This document shows, one piece after another, positions 1-10,427 of a stretch of 64,000 nucleotides of DNA; the first letter of the stretch is position 1, and every line of letters begins with the position of its first letter. The notes beneath the pieces were generated by a model that did not search any database, had not been told where the DNA came from, and was given only the letters and a program-made list of their open reading frames with translations. The DNA is from Ehrlichia chaffeensis str. Arkansas (GTDB lineage: Bacteria > Pseudomonadota > Alphaproteobacteria > Rickettsiales > Anaplasmataceae). The stretch spans positions 682,001 through 746,000 of the forward strand of contig NC_007799.1 in assembly GCF_000013145.1 (NCBI RefSeq). Direction: 5' to 3'. The translations under genes and the position numbers were made by a program.

Positions 1-528
1 AGTAACACACACAATAAGACATCAATATAAACACTATATACCATACTTTAAACACATTACTACTATAAAAAAACACAAACTTTTGCATATCTTTCATAAT
101 AATAATATTACACTAACCTTATTTAAGTAATGGTTATATGTATAATAACATTTATTCAATTTAAATACACATAACTTACAAAGTAATACAACTAAAAATA
201 TACCTGCTATACTTTTAATTCTAAAAATTCATGTATAAATATACTCTATAATACACTTTATTTCATTTTAAGAACACTAAAATTAATGTCTAGCACTTAT
301 TGGATATTATATAGATTATTCAAACTTATTTAGTCCTTTACTTTATAGTTTTACTAAAATATAACATACTATAATATCCGTCTATAATGTAAAAATTTTA
401 ATGTTTATTTAGATAACTACCTATAATTTATCCTTTATCATATTTAATTTCAGTTTAAGAATACAACCCTTTACTTTCCATTATAAATAAAGTAGCATGC
501 CCATATTTGAGTTAACGTTAGGGTTTAC
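1..528. other. Gene-free AT-rich leader region
   Basis: No convincing reading frame or RNA structure was seen on either strand. The sequence is very AT-rich with short homopolymer runs and presumably carries the promoter of the downstream reductase gene, but no clear -35/-10 pair could be assigned. Confidence 0.6.
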
Positions 529-1272
529 ATGTTCAATTTGTCACAAAAAAGATTTCTGATTACTGGAGCATCTGGTGGTATTGGAAAAGCTATAACTAAA
601 ACTTTATCAAATGCAGGAGCTATCCTGTGTATTTCAGGTACTAAAGCACCTGTATTGCAGGAAATTGCAGAACAATACTCAAGTGCAGGTAACATATATA
701 CTTTACCTTGTGATTTAACAAACGATGAACAGATTAATAGCTTAATTGACAATGCATGCAAGGCTATGTCTGGTATTGATGGCATAATATGCAATGCCGG
801 CATTACCTTAGATAAACTCACATTACGTACCTCTGATGAAGACTGGCACAAAGTTATCAACACAAACTTAACCACAACCTTTAAACTAAACCGCAATGCA
901 TGTCGTGCAATGTTAAAAAACAATCAAGGAAGGATAATTAACATATCTTCAATTATAGCATTTACCGGCAATCCTGGACAAGCAAGTTACTCAGCATCCA
1001 AAGCTGGTATGATAGCTATGAGTAAATCCATAGCAAAAGAGTTTGCAAACCGCAATATAACTGTAAATTGTATAGCTCCAGGGTTTATTGAAACACCAAT
1101 GACAGATGCATTATCAGAAGAACAACGTAACAACATTATAACACATATCCCAATGAAGAGGATAGGTACACCAGAAGAAGTAGCTGCTGCAGTTTTATTT
1201 TTAGCCAGCGATGAAAGTAAATATATTACAGGCCAAACTTTACACATAAATGGTGGAATGTTAATGTATTAA
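529..1272 (+). CDS. fabG: 3-oxoacyl-[acyl-carrier-protein] reductase FabG
   Basis: FabG carries out the NADPH-dependent first reduction of each fatty acid elongation cycle in the cytoplasm. The 247-residue length is normal for the short-chain dehydrogenase/reductase family. Seen in the sequence: the N-terminal cofactor loop TGASGGIGKA, the NAG motif (CNAGIT), the catalytic serine in NISSIIA, the YSASK tyrosine/lysine pair, and the family's PGFIETPMT and C-terminal INGGM segments. The start is an ATG just after a weak AGGG. It stands alone, with an unrelated membrane protein 37 bases downstream. Other SDRs share these motifs, but the overall match to FabG is strong. Confidence 0.95.
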   Translation: MFNLSQKRFLITGASGGIGKAITKTLSNAGAILCISGTKAPVLQEIAEQYSSAGNIYTLPCDLTNDEQINSLIDNACKAMSGIDGIICNAGITLDKLTLRTSDEDWHKVINTNLTTTFKLNRNACRAMLKNNQGRIINISSIIAFTGNPGQASYSASKAGMIAMSKSIAKEFANRNITVNCIAPGFIETPMTDALSEEQRNNIITHIPMKRIGTPEEVAAAVLFLASDESKYITGQTLHINGGMLMY

Positions 1273-1309
1273 TGTGGTACAATGCTAATACACTAATTTA
1301 TAAAGACAC

Positions 1310-2110
1310 ATGTTTCTTTTTAAAAAAGCAACATATAAAACCAAATATTATATAGCACTTTGTGCTAATACTATATACTTTGGGGTGTTCTTATTCGCAA
1401 TTTTTATACAATTAATCAGATTTCCTTCAAAGCTTAGCAATAAAGACCTACTGTTAATTAATGTGCTAATGGTTTTATCAGCACGTATTATGCTATGTTT
1501 ATTATCATCCTATGAATTAACATGCACACATTACACAAATGATAACGATTCCTTATTATATTATAAAAAAGCAGCATACGCAGCTGAAGTAATTAGTACT
1601 ATAATCGCAATAATAATACAAGTTATTGCAGTATCTCAAGTAGCAGCAGGTAATTTAGAGATAGTATCAAGTAAAAAAACAACGATTCATACCAAAGGAG
1701 CTGTAGACTTTGCTTGTATATTAATCAAGTTATTAATAGCATCACCACTGCTAGTATATTTTAATTATCGTAGAATGAAAGATGATAAATGTGCAGCATA
1801 CAAAAAAGATGCAGAAATTTTATTTTATCTTTCTATAACATCACTAGTTATAAGTTTTATAGCATTCATCGGAAAAATCATTAATGTTTTAGAACAAACA
1901 CAATCCTTTGCACTCTTCAATACAGAAAATCACAGCAATAATGGACCTACTAACTTCCCTCTTGGCCCAATAATTAGAATATCATGTATTGCAGCTAGCA
2001 TAATCATATTGACAGTAATACTCAGTATAGAATCATCCATTAGCTCTAAAATGTCAGATACCACAATAGAATACCAAGGACTCTCTAATGCTAATGAATT
2101 GAGTGGCTAA
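1310..2110 (+). CDS. Multi-spanning membrane protein, lineage-specific, function unknown
   Basis: I do not recognise this 266-residue protein. It has about six hydrophobic segments (roughly residues 13-35, 47-65, 90-110, 130-150, 167-190 and 222-243) and a short polar C-terminal tail. The layout resembles the 256-residue protein at 2508 and the interrupted gene at 9285-10199, so it may be a distant member of the same family; the similarity here is architectural and weak. Its stop codon lies inside the 3' end of the tRNA gene on the opposite strand, so the two overlap by a few bases. It follows fabG closely on the same strand and may be cotranscribed. Confidence 0.7.
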   Translation: MFLFKKATYKTKYYIALCANTIYFGVFLFAIFIQLIRFPSKLSNKDLLLINVLMVLSARIMLCLLSSYELTCTHYTNDNDSLLYYKKAAYAAEVISTIIAIIIQVIAVSQVAAGNLEIVSSKKTTIHTKGAVDFACILIKLLIASPLLVYFNYRRMKDDKCAAYKKDAEILFYLSITSLVISFIAFIGKIINVLEQTQSFALFNTENHSNNGPTNFPLGPIIRISCIAASIIILTVILSIESSISSKMSDTTIEYQGLSNANELSG

Positions 2111-2175
2111 GGAGGGATTCGAACCCGCGACCGAGAGATTATGATTCTCCTACTCTACCACTGAGCTACTTAGCC
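2104..2175 (-). tRNA. tRNA-Met (CAU), elongator type
   Basis: A complete cloverleaf can be drawn: acceptor GGCTAAG with CTTAGCC, D-stem GCTC/GAGT, anticodon stem GGAGA/TCTCT with loop ATCATAA (anticodon CAU), and T-loop TTCGAAT. The discriminator base is A and the 3' CCA is not encoded. The GGCTA-type acceptor and the loop context resemble elongator tRNA-Met. A CAU anticodon can also belong to a lysidine-modified tRNA-Ile, which sequence alone does not fully exclude. It lies convergent with, and touching, the end of the 266-residue membrane protein gene. Confidence 0.9.
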
Positions 2176-2507
2176 CCTAGGTAATCATATAACACACGAT
2201 CTACATAATTTCAACATAATTTATATAGTAATTAATTAGTAAAATAATGCTTTATAACTAAAATATAAAAAATATCAAAATTTATAAATATTAAAATAAC
2301 TCAACACTACCTGGTTATACATATTTACAGTAAAAATACCTTATTTCTATTACAACTCATATAAATAAAAAGCTTTAATGATAGCATGCAAAATTCTTCT
2401 ACATCCAAGTAAATATATTTACATAGTAAAAAATATATTGTATACTCAAATTTTTACTACTTTAAATCAAGACACAAATCCTAACTCACATAATAGAAAG
2501 ATATAAC
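2176..2507. other. Spacer upstream of membrane protein gene
   Basis: AT-rich spacer of about 330 bases containing the divergent promoters for the tRNA and for the 256-residue membrane protein. No coding potential, repeat or structured RNA was seen. Confidence 0.5.
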
Positions 2508-3278
2508 ATGATAAAAATCAAGGCTTCACGTTATACAAAAATCCATCTTATAGCAATAGCAATAATTTTATCATTATGGAATGTCTTTTTTATAATAAAG
2601 TTAATATCAAGTATTCCACAACATATCAAAAATCTTATATTTCCATACACTGCAATATTATCCATATCTTCATTATTACTCTATGGTATTAATATAATAT
2701 ACAATTTAAATATTATGTTAAAATACCATCAAGGAAAAATAGAGCTGCAAAAAAAATCTCTATTCTCTTATTTAGGAGTCATAGGAGAAGCAACAAGTTT
2801 ACTGGCACTTAACATCATATCAACCATTGCTATTTTAATTTTGCCAATGAATAAACCCATGATCATAGCTGCCTCTATATTTAATATACTATCTTCACTT
2901 TTCGTTATAGAATATGCCTCCATTTTTTTAAATACAGACATTAAAAACCACAAACAGTTAAAAAATACAAATAAGTCCACAAAATATACAACATGGTCAA
3001 TAATAAACTGGTCTGCAGCATTAATCATATCAATAGCAAATGTAAGTTTTACATTTACTGGTTATTTTATAAAACACAATGCCAATGATATTTTTAAAAT
3101 TATATTATTTACAGTATACATATCAATTATTACTTCTCTAATCTTTATGAGAAATATGCGAGAAAATGATCCCTCAATATTACTAAATGCACAGGTAGAA
3201 CCTACAAGATTTAACACAGATGAAGAAAGGGAACATCTTCTGAAACATGAAGAAGGAATCTCACACTACAGTAGGTAA
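2508..3278 (+). CDS. Six-TM membrane protein of a small paralogous family
   Basis: Unrecognised 256-residue integral membrane protein with about six hydrophobic segments (residues about 12-30, 43-62, 87-112, 116-140, 163-187 and 198-215) and an acidic, soluble tail of about 40 residues. It is clearly paralogous to the interrupted gene at 9285-10199. Both share a G[VF]IGE[AS]T segment, an FNI..SLF...Y.SI.L segment and a W...N before the fifth helix. No transporter or enzyme motif was found. The start ATG is the only reasonable one. It is probably a monocistronic envelope protein restricted to the genus. Confidence 0.75.
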   Translation: MIKIKASRYTKIHLIAIAIILSLWNVFFIIKLISSIPQHIKNLIFPYTAILSISSLLLYGINIIYNLNIMLKYHQGKIELQKKSLFSYLGVIGEATSLLALNIISTIAILILPMNKPMIIAASIFNILSSLFVIEYASIFLNTDIKNHKQLKNTNKSTKYTTWSIINWSAALIISIANVSFTFTGYFIKHNANDIFKIILFTVYISIITSLIFMRNMRENDPSILLNAQVEPTRFNTDEEREHLLKHEEGISHYSR

Positions 3279-3484
3279 ACTCATATCAGATCTACACAGT
3301 AAATATTTATGTTTGCAATCACAATGCATATGCATATCCTTACCTTTCTAGCAAAATTACTGTATGTATTATTAATTACTGATAAACAAAATATATATTA
3401 ATGTTGTAAAATATAAATGCTCAATATTGATAAGCAGTATACTTATATTATAATGCTAAAATATTTATAATCTTTAATTAATCA

Positions 3485-4330
3485 TTAAGAACTTAAATCA
3501 AGTTCACATACAACTGGAGCATGGTCAGAAGGTGTATCCAATCCTCTAAGTTTATCATGAATAACACAAGACAATAGCTTATCTGTAGCTTGTGGTGATA
3601 ATAACAAGTTATCTATTCTTAAACCCCTATTTTGCTGCCATGCACCTGCTTTATAATTCCACCAACTAAATTTCTTTTCATAGTCATTCAATACACGAAA
3701 AGAATCTGTAAACCCTAAATTCAAAATAGATCGAAACTTTTCTCTTTCAGACTTATGAAAACATAATTTACCATCCATAACTTCAGGATCATAGACATCT
3801 ATAGGATAAGGTGCTACATTATAATCGCCACCTAATATTAAAATTTCTTCTTTTTTAAGTAAAGATAATGCATGTTCTCTTAATTGATCAAAAAACCCAA
3901 GTTTATATTGAAAAGCATCAGAATCAATACTTTGTCCATTAGGAACATATATACTAGCAATACGAATTTTAATATTATGATGTAGAACTACACACTCCAA
4001 ATAACGAGACTCATCACAATTATAAATAAAATTCTCTGAACTTAATTCGTAACATAACTTAGATTTGTAATCAGATGAAAAAATACTTGTAACCAATTCC
4101 CCAACTATAGGATACCTTGTTATAATGGCTACTCCATTCCTAGCCTTCTGCCCATGTACATAGCACTTATATCCTAATGATTCCACATCAAAAAAAGGAA
4201 ACTGTTCATCTGTACACTTTATTTCTTGCAACAACGCTATATCAATAGCACTATTAATTAGCCAATTACATAAATGATCCAACCTTTTCCTAATAGAGTT
4301 GACATTCCATGTAGCTATTTTTAAAGTCAT
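3485..4330 (-). CDS. xthA: Exodeoxyribonuclease III (AP endonuclease)
   Basis: Cleaves DNA 5' of abasic sites and acts as a 3'-5' exonuclease in base excision repair. The 281-residue protein has the Mg-dependent exonuclease/endonuclease/phosphatase fold signatures: N-terminal ATWNVNSI, the catalytic metal ligand Glu36 in LQEIK, the GGDYNVAP motif carrying the Asp/Asn pair, a WWNY segment, and the C-terminal SDHAPV motif with the catalytic His. The ATG lies 27 bases after the argJ stop, so the two are probably one transcript although they share no pathway. Confidence 0.95.
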   Translation of the reverse strand: MTLKIATWNVNSIRKRLDHLCNWLINSAIDIALLQEIKCTDEQFPFFDVESLGYKCYVHGQKARNGVAIITRYPIVGELVTSIFSSDYKSKLCYELSSENFIYNCDESRYLECVVLHHNIKIRIASIYVPNGQSIDSDAFQYKLGFFDQLREHALSLLKKEEILILGGDYNVAPYPIDVYDPEVMDGKLCFHKSEREKFRSILNLGFTDSFRVLNDYEKKFSWWNYKAGAWQQNRGLRIDNLLLSPQATDKLLSCVIHDKLRGLDTPSDHAPVVCELDLSS

Positions 4331-4357
4331 TGTGATCTCTAAAAACTACTTATCAAA

Positions 4358-5623
4358 TTAAGTTAAATACTTACCATTAATATCAACAAATCTATGAGTT
4401 AAATCACAGGTCCACACAGTTGCATCGAAATTACCAGCATTAATATCAACTTCGATATAAATATTTTGCTCACTTTTTACGTATTGATTAACAGAAGCTT
4501 TATCATAAGTAGAACTAATTTCACCATTTACTAATATTACATGGGTTCCTATTTTTAATGATACTTCATTTTTATTAAAGGGTTCCCCAGCTTTACCTAT
4601 AGCCATCATTATTCTACCCCAATTAGCATCTCCACCTGCTATAGCAGTTTTGACAAGCAAAGAATTTGCTACTGAAAAACCTAATTTTCTAGCAGCATCT
4701 ACTGACGTAGCATTTTTAATATTAATTGCAATAAATTTCGTGACCCCTTCTCCATCTTTTACAATTAAATGTGCCATTTCCACTAGCATATCTTTTAAAG
4801 CAACTTTAAAGTCATCAAGAGCTTGATCATCAACGGAACATACTTGCTTATGTTTAGCAAGATTTGTCGCAAATATTAAAACTGAATCACTAGTAGATGT
4901 ATCACCATCAACAGTAATATTATTAAAAGATACATTAACATACTCTTTCAACAATTTCTGTAATACATCTGACTTAATGTTAGCATTGGTAAAAACATAC
5001 GCTAACATTGTTGCCATATTTGGAGCAACCATACCTGAACCTTTACATATCCCATTTATGGTAACTTTTTCACCACAAATTGATACCTCCTTTGTGACCA
5101 TCTTTACAAAGGTATCAGTTGTAGTAATACTATCAGCAGCATCTTCCCAAGAGCTTTTAATACTACCCAACATAGGATCTAGTATTACAGATTTAATTTT
5201 TTCAACCGGCAAAGGAATACCTATAATTCCTGTAGAACAAAAATAAACTTCTTCAGTAGAACAATCAAACCTTTCTGCACACAACCTTGTAATTTCTTCA
5301 ACGGCTTTATACCCTCCAACACCTACAGCAACATTGGAGTTACCAGAATTTACAATTAAAACCCTTGCCTTACCATGAGGAAGTATCTTCCTACAATGTT
5401 CAACATTGCTACTCGCTGTATAAGATGTTGTAAATACCCCACCTACACTAGTGTTATCTGGCATCTTAACTATTAGGAGATCAAGTTCATCTACAATGTT
5501 TTTAATACCACAAGCAAAAGAATACAACTCAACTCCATCAACTTCAGGCATAACAGGAAAATTAGTTGGAGCAAGAGGAGAAATAAGAAATCTAATTGGA
5601 TTATTTGAAAAATTTTTGACCAT
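4358..5623 (-). CDS. argJ: Bifunctional ornithine acetyltransferase / N-acetylglutamate synthase ArgJ
   Basis: Transfers the acetyl group from N-acetylornithine to glutamate, the recycling step of arginine biosynthesis. Family features seen: the GSGMVAPNMATML region, where the autoproteolytic cleavage occurs just before the nucleophilic Thr, a GGDANWGR segment, and a C-terminal VWTCDLTH. The reading frame is open four codons further upstream to a TTG at 5635. I chose the ATG at 5623 because the protein then begins MVKNF and the extra residues are a low-complexity MVVV. xthA follows directly. With argG 2 kb away, it shows that an arginine route is retained. Confidence 0.93.
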   Translation of the reverse strand: MVKNFSNNPIRFLISPLAPTNFPVMPEVDGVELYSFACGIKNIVDELDLLIVKMPDNTSVGGVFTTSYTASSNVEHCRKILPHGKARVLIVNSGNSNVAVGVGGYKAVEEITRLCAERFDCSTEEVYFCSTGIIGIPLPVEKIKSVILDPMLGSIKSSWEDAADSITTTDTFVKMVTKEVSICGEKVTINGICKGSGMVAPNMATMLAYVFTNANIKSDVLQKLLKEYVNVSFNNITVDGDTSTSDSVLIFATNLAKHKQVCSVDDQALDDFKVALKDMLVEMAHLIVKDGEGVTKFIAINIKNATSVDAARKLGFSVANSLLVKTAIAGGDANWGRIMMAIGKAGEPFNKNEVSLKIGTHVILVNGEISSTYDKASVNQYVKSEQNIYIEVDINAGNFDATVWTCDLTHRFVDINGKYLT

Positions 5624-5827
5624 TACTACTACCAATTAATGCTTCTTAAGTTATATAAAGTATATGCATATAATGCAAGAAAGTTATTGAAAAAAATTAC
5701 TAAAACTTGCTTGTAATATTAAACTTTAAATAAGCAACTTCTAAAATCAACTTCAACATTATCATTGCGTTTTTTGTATCAAAAACTAATCTCAATAACA
5801 TGTATTTCAAGCACAGTAAGATCTAAA

Positions 5828-6520
5828 TTACAGTATGACCTTAAAATCAACAAATACAGTATGAGAATTCAACTGAAAATCCTGAAAATGATATACCACA
5901 GTATTACCATCTTCATCATAGATCTTATTTGTGTCATATTTCCAATAATTTTTCAGATAGTCATATCCGATACATAAATTCATTTTTTTACTATAAAGAT
6001 AACATAACCCAACTTCGCTTTGGATGCTCATACCATAATGAGTCGCAACATTACTTCTAAATCCCTGATAATTCAATAAACCAGCAATACCAACTCCATA
6101 ACTTAAGTATACTATCAACTTATTATTAATAACATAATCATATCCACAATTAATAAGAGTAGTAACACTATTGATTTTAAATATATCTTCTATTTTCGAT
6201 ATATAAACCTTCTTATCAATAATTCTCTGTAATATATCAATTAAATCTATTTTTTCAAAATACTCTAACTTTTGTATAGCAGGTTTTATATTTGCATATC
6301 TTACTTTAACTTCATAGAAAAAATTATTACTTAATTGATATCCAGCTGCAGTATTAATATCTATGTTAAATCGTTTATAACCCATATATTCTGACTTAAA
6401 GCTATCAGAATAATTTCCAACAAGATTATAGCCTCCTTTGAGATAAAAATGATTTGCTAAAGCATCAAAATTAAATGTAACAACTGCAAAATATACAATA
6501 ACACATATATAATTTTTCAT
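5828..6520 (-). CDS. Secreted, probably outer-membrane barrel-like protein
   Basis: A 230-residue protein with a likely signal peptide (hydrophobic residues about 4-20, cleavage near ALAN). Aromatic-rich alternating segments follow (FYLKGGYN, AAGYQL, FYEVKVRYA), as in small outer-membrane beta-barrels. It does not end in the usual C-terminal Phe or Trp (it ends FKVIL), so barrel insertion is uncertain. Its neighbour at 6894 has the same size, strand and secretion signal but little visible sequence identity. Possible relation to the Msp4/P44/OmpA-like surface proteins of Anaplasmataceae is an inference. Confidence 0.6.
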   Translation of the reverse strand: MKNYICVIVYFAVVTFNFDALANHFYLKGGYNLVGNYSDSFKSEYMGYKRFNIDINTAAGYQLSNNFFYEVKVRYANIKPAIQKLEYFEKIDLIDILQRIIDKKVYISKIEDIFKINSVTTLINCGYDYVINNKLIVYLSYGVGIAGLLNYQGFRSNVATHYGMSIQSEVGLCYLYSKKMNLCIGYDYLKNYWKYDTNKIYDEDGNTVVYHFQDFQLNSHTVFVDFKVIL

Positions 6521-6893
6521 AAAGAGTAAAAATATTAACTATATATTTGATATATAATTCTCTATTATCAAGTCAACATAAAAATCATTATGATAATTTA
6601 AACATTATCGATAAACATATAAACAACTATACCATTATTCCCTTACTATATACATCACTTGTAACTGCATGCTACCTATATATTAGACATATTATCAATA
6701 AGATAAATAACTTTCTTAAGAATTAGATTTAATATATACTTACGTATTATTTATGTGTTCCCATTTTAAACATAAAAATATACAACGCTAAAAATTCCAT
6801 AATAATAAATAAAAATATTCTAGTGAATTGATAAAATATAATAATAAAGAAGTTCAATATATTATAAACAATACTTAGTACAAATGAATAATA
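6521..6893. other. Spacer between two secreted-protein genes
   Basis: About 370 bases of AT-rich DNA with no recognisable gene or repeat. It presumably holds the promoter of the downstream 230-residue secreted-protein gene on the minus strand. Confidence 0.5.
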
Positions 6894-7595
6894 CTAAAAA
6901 ACAAACTCTAAACCAAACATAAGACCGTAAGATCCTAAAATATAGCAACGTTTAAAGTTAATATTATCTTTAGGTTTCATATAACCAATAAAATATCTAT
7001 ATCCACCATACATAATAATATTATTTAATAACTGATACTTTATTCCAACAATGCTTTGCATCATTAAATTACTTTTAAGATCTAAAGTTTCAGTATTTTT
7101 CAAAAGTTTACCAATGAAATTATGGAGATCAACACCTGCTCCAAAAAAAAATGTAAAGTCTCTTATACTAAAAAAATTACCAACATCATAGTACAAATTA
7201 AAGAAAACTTTGTATTTATTATTATTCCAATACAACATCTTTTTTTGTAAGACCTTTTCCCTATCTTCATCAACTACTTCTTTATTATTATCTATTTTTT
7301 TCTTAGTTATATACATAAACTCTAGATCAGTTCTAAAATTATTTAAAGAGGCACTAGGACATATATAACCTAATGTCAACCCTGCATTATAACCAGTCAC
7401 ATTATTTACATTAAAATCAAAATCTAAATATCCATCTCCAGTTTTAAATTCCAGTATTTTTTTATCATACCCATAAGATCCACCAACATAAAACTTGCTA
7501 ACAGAATCACTTACCATACTTTTTGCAAATACTTTACTGTGTGTTAAACAAATTAATACTAAGAGTATAATCTGTAGATACAAGATAGCTTTCAT
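6894..7595 (-). CDS. Msp4/P44-like surface protein, putative outer-membrane barrel
   Basis: A 233-residue protein with a signal peptide (residues about 1-24, cleavage after VFA). The mature part opens FYVGGSYGY, has repeated amphipathic aromatic strands such as NLYYDVGNF and FFFGAGVDL, and finishes YGLMFGLEFVF with the C-terminal Phe typical of outer-membrane barrels. This pattern fits the surface antigen family PF01617 (Msp2/P44/P28) or a close relative. The paralogy is inferred from layout, not from a search. It is divergently oriented to argG, with about 190 bases shared as promoter region. Confidence 0.65.
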   Translation of the reverse strand: MKAILYLQIILLVLICLTHSKVFAKSMVSDSVSKFYVGGSYGYDKKILEFKTGDGYLDFDFNVNNVTGYNAGLTLGYICPSASLNNFRTDLEFMYITKKKIDNNKEVVDEDREKVLQKKMLYWNNNKYKVFFNLYYDVGNFFSIRDFTFFFGAGVDLHNFIGKLLKNTETLDLKSNLMMQSIVGIKYQLLNNIIMYGGYRYFIGYMKPKDNINFKRCYILGSYGLMFGLEFVF

Positions 7596-7783
7596 TAATA
7601 TAACTACATTCTTACCAATAAATTATGTATAATATAAAATATTATTTGCATTGTAATTTAATCAACATTTAATAAGAGATCAAATCTTATATTATTGCAC
7701 TATTACTAATCAATCAGTAATTAAGTTGTCACCCCAATCAAAATACAATAAAATCTAGTCTTTAATTAATATTTCCATTATCT

Positions 7784-8965
7784 ATGAAAAAAATAGTATT
7801 AGCTTATTCAGGGGGATTAGATACCTCAGTTATATTAAAATGGCTCCAAGAAAATTATAATTGTGAAGTAGTAGTATTTACTGCAGATTTAGGTCAAAAT
7901 GATGATATGTCTGCAATAAGACAAAAGGCAGCTGCATCAAATGTAAAAGAAATTTTTATAGAAGACTTAAAAGAAGAATTTGTAAAAGATTTCGTATTCC
8001 CCATGTTTAGAGCAAATACTGTATATGAAGGATATTACTTATTGGGAACATCTATAGCAAGGCCATTAATAGCTAAACGACAAATTGAAATAGCTCACCT
8101 TACAGGAGCAGATGCTGTAGCACATGGAGCAACTGGAAAAGGAAATGACCAGATTAGATTTGAATTTGGATATTATTCATGCGATCCAAATATAAAGGTA
8201 ATAGCACCTTGGCGTCAGTGGGAATTGACTTCAAGAAATAGTTTAATAGAATATGCAAAAAAGCATGGTATTGATGTTCCTTTAGATAAAGCAAGTGAAC
8301 CACCATATTCTATAGATGCAAACCTATTACATACCTCATACGAAGGCAAATCTTTAGAAGATCCATATATTGAACCTGATTATACAATGCTCTCCAAATC
8401 AGTAATTCCAGAATTAGCTAGTGATACTCCAGAATATATAGAAATTTCCTTTAAAAACGGAGATCCACATGCAATAAATAATGTACCCCTTTCACCTGCA
8501 AATCTATTACAACAATTGAATATAATAGGTGGTAGACATGGTATAGGAATTATTGACATAGTAGAAAATCGCTATATAGGCATAAAATCAAGAGGAGTAT
8601 ACGAAACTCCTGGAGGAACAATTCTTTTACACGCACACCGTGCTATAGAAAGTATAACTTTAGACAGAGAAGCAGCACACCTTAAGGATGAAATAATGCC
8701 AAGATATGCTAAACTAATATATAATGGATATTGGTGGACTACTGAAAGAAAGATGTTACAAGCACTTATTGATAAATCACAAGACAAAGTAAATGGAGTA
8801 GTACGCTTAAAATTATACAAAGGATCTGTTATGGTTGTAGGACGAACATCAGAAAATAGCTTATATTCACATAACCTAGCAAGCTTTGACTCATCAGGAA
8901 ATTATAATCATACAGACGCAGAAGGATTTATTAAAATAAATTCTCTAAGATTAAGAAATAGCTAA
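7784..8965 (+). CDS. argG: Argininosuccinate synthase
   Basis: Condenses citrulline and aspartate with ATP to argininosuccinate, the penultimate step of arginine synthesis. The 393-residue length is typical. Seen: the N-terminal ATP pyrophosphatase P-loop AYSGGLDTS, the [10 protein letters not shown](I)ARP segment, [11 protein letters not shown], the NxSxDANLLH region and the GRHGIG motif. It is a single gene with its own promoter region, separated from argJ by two surface-protein genes. Retention of argG and argJ suggests the bacterium can make arginine rather than only importing it. Confidence 0.97.
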   Translation: MKKIVLAYSGGLDTSVILKWLQENYNCEVVVFTADLGQNDDMSAIRQKAAASNVKEIFIEDLKEEFVKDFVFPMFRANTVYEGYYLLGTSIARPLIAKRQIEIAHLTGADAVAHGATGKGNDQIRFEFGYYSCDPNIKVIAPWRQWELTSRNSLIEYAKKHGIDVPLDKASEPPYSIDANLLHTSYEGKSLEDPYIEPDYTMLSKSVIPELASDTPEYIEISFKNGDPHAINNVPLSPANLLQQLNIIGGRHGIGIIDIVENRYIGIKSRGVYETPGGTILLHAHRAIESITLDREAAHLKDEIMPRYAKLIYNGYWWTTERKMLQALIDKSQDKVNGVVRLKLYKGSVMVVGRTSENSLYSHNLASFDSSGNYNHTDAEGFIKINSLRLRNS

Positions 8966-9284
8966 CATTTTACTTTAATATTGTACCTTTAAAATAACAA
9001 TATTCATCTTAAGTAGCATTAAGTCCAAATCAAAGTATTATCACTAATATATTTACCCTAAGATTTGGACTTATTCTTATAATACGAAATGAAATTTGCA
9101 CTATTAGCAATGTCACACATTTCACTACTGCAAATTAATTACAATAGAAAAATTGCTATACTAATAAAACTGTTATTTAAATTTAATTAATATCACTAAC
9201 TCAAATCAACCTTTCACAATTAGTAAAAGTACCGCTAAATAACATTTACCTGCTTGCTAAATAATGAAAATAGGAAAATTATAA
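8966..9284. other. Convergent spacer after argG
   Basis: Holds the inverted repeat described separately at 9020-9073 and otherwise only AT-rich sequence. Both flanking genes point into it. Confidence 0.5.
9020..9073. terminator. Inverted repeat, possible bidirectional terminator
   Basis: Two perfect 12-base arms, TAAGTCCAAATC (9020-9031) and GATTTGGACTTA (9062-9073), are separated by 30 bases between two convergent genes. The position suits a shared terminator, but the loop is long and there is no strong T-run, so it could also be a protein-binding site. Confidence 0.4.
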
Positions 9285-10199
9285 TTAACAACACCTATTA
9301 TTATCTAATTCTCCCCTATTCACATTAATAGGATCTACTTCTAATAATGTTGCACACAATTCTTCACATCCTTCTTGACCAAGTAATGTTGCTGTTTCTG
9401 ACTCTAGTGTATTACTGGATTTATTCGCTACAGGATCATGACTTGGTACAAAAACTTGTGATAGGAAAATAGAGGTTAAAATAACTGCATACCCAATAAA
9501 GAGAGCAGCTTTCAAAAGCATAGCAAGATCATGATTAGCAGAAAAGTCTAAAACCTCATGTAATAACGTTTCATATAAAAGATTATAAATTCCCAACGAA
9601 ACAAAGATTACACTATTCAATAATGACCACACAGCATGCAACCTTATTCTAACACTATTGCACTGTTTTGATCTAGCATTGCCTTCAATACTTTTCATCA
9701 AAAGTATAGACCCATATGTTACAGAAAATAGTGATGCTACAATATTAAAAAGACGAAGAGGAAGAGCTATAGAACTAAAAGGTAATAAGTGACTTCCTAA
9801 AATTAGTAATATAGAAGCTATACCTAAAAATCCCGTAGACTCACCAATAAAACCACATGCTACAGCTATTTGTTTCCTAGCATCACTTAATGCACTATTG
9901 TCCTTCTTTGATTGTTCCGACAGCTCTCGCCTTACATTAATAATATTCAATATATTACATGTAATATTAATAAATTGTGAGATAAATCACATAGCTGCAA
10001 CTATTAGCAAAAGGTAACTTGCTAAAAATTGTATATTATTAGATCCATACAACATGATAAAAAATGCACTAGTCAATAATATTAAGTAGGAAACTGACAA
10101 TACAATATATGCCATTTGCCACTTATGAATTTTACGCTTATTAAACAACCTATTTTTTTTATGACTATTATCTCTCATAAACCCTCTAATAACACACAT
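9285..10199 (-). pseudogene. Six-TM family membrane protein interrupted by an in-frame TGA
   Basis: Two open segments (9987-10199, 70 codons; 9285-9950, 221 codons) lie in the same frame. They are separated only by a TGA at 9987-9989 and 12 further sense codons. Joined, they give about 304 residues resembling the 256-residue protein at 2508: N-terminal helices in the first part, then GFIGEST, FNIVASLF and the acidic tail in the second. The second segment has only a TTG as a near-start and no upstream ATG. It may therefore be a recent nonsense mutation, a readthrough gene, two independently translated pieces or a sequencing error. The rest of the frame is intact, which argues that the interruption is recent or tolerated. 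Confidence 0.7.
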
Positions 10200-10427
10200 A
10201 TATATTAATCATGAGGGTACAGAACTATTTTGTAAAGTAAATATTTTTATTATTATTTTAATATAATTTTAACGTAAGAGTAGAAACTTTATATAATAAT
10301 CAGCGCATAAATACCTTATGGCAAGTACCTCAAAACTGTCACCTACTGACGGCAATACTTCACCTACACATAGTAACTTTCTATGATATTACGAAACAAA
10401 CAACAACTCACAGATTTCATGAAAAAG

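Noticed and set aside
10318-10386. 22-codon plus-strand frame with somewhat higher GC (MASTSKLSPTDG...)
   Set aside because: Too short, with no Shine-Dalgarno. The local GC rise is noted but does not by itself support a gene.
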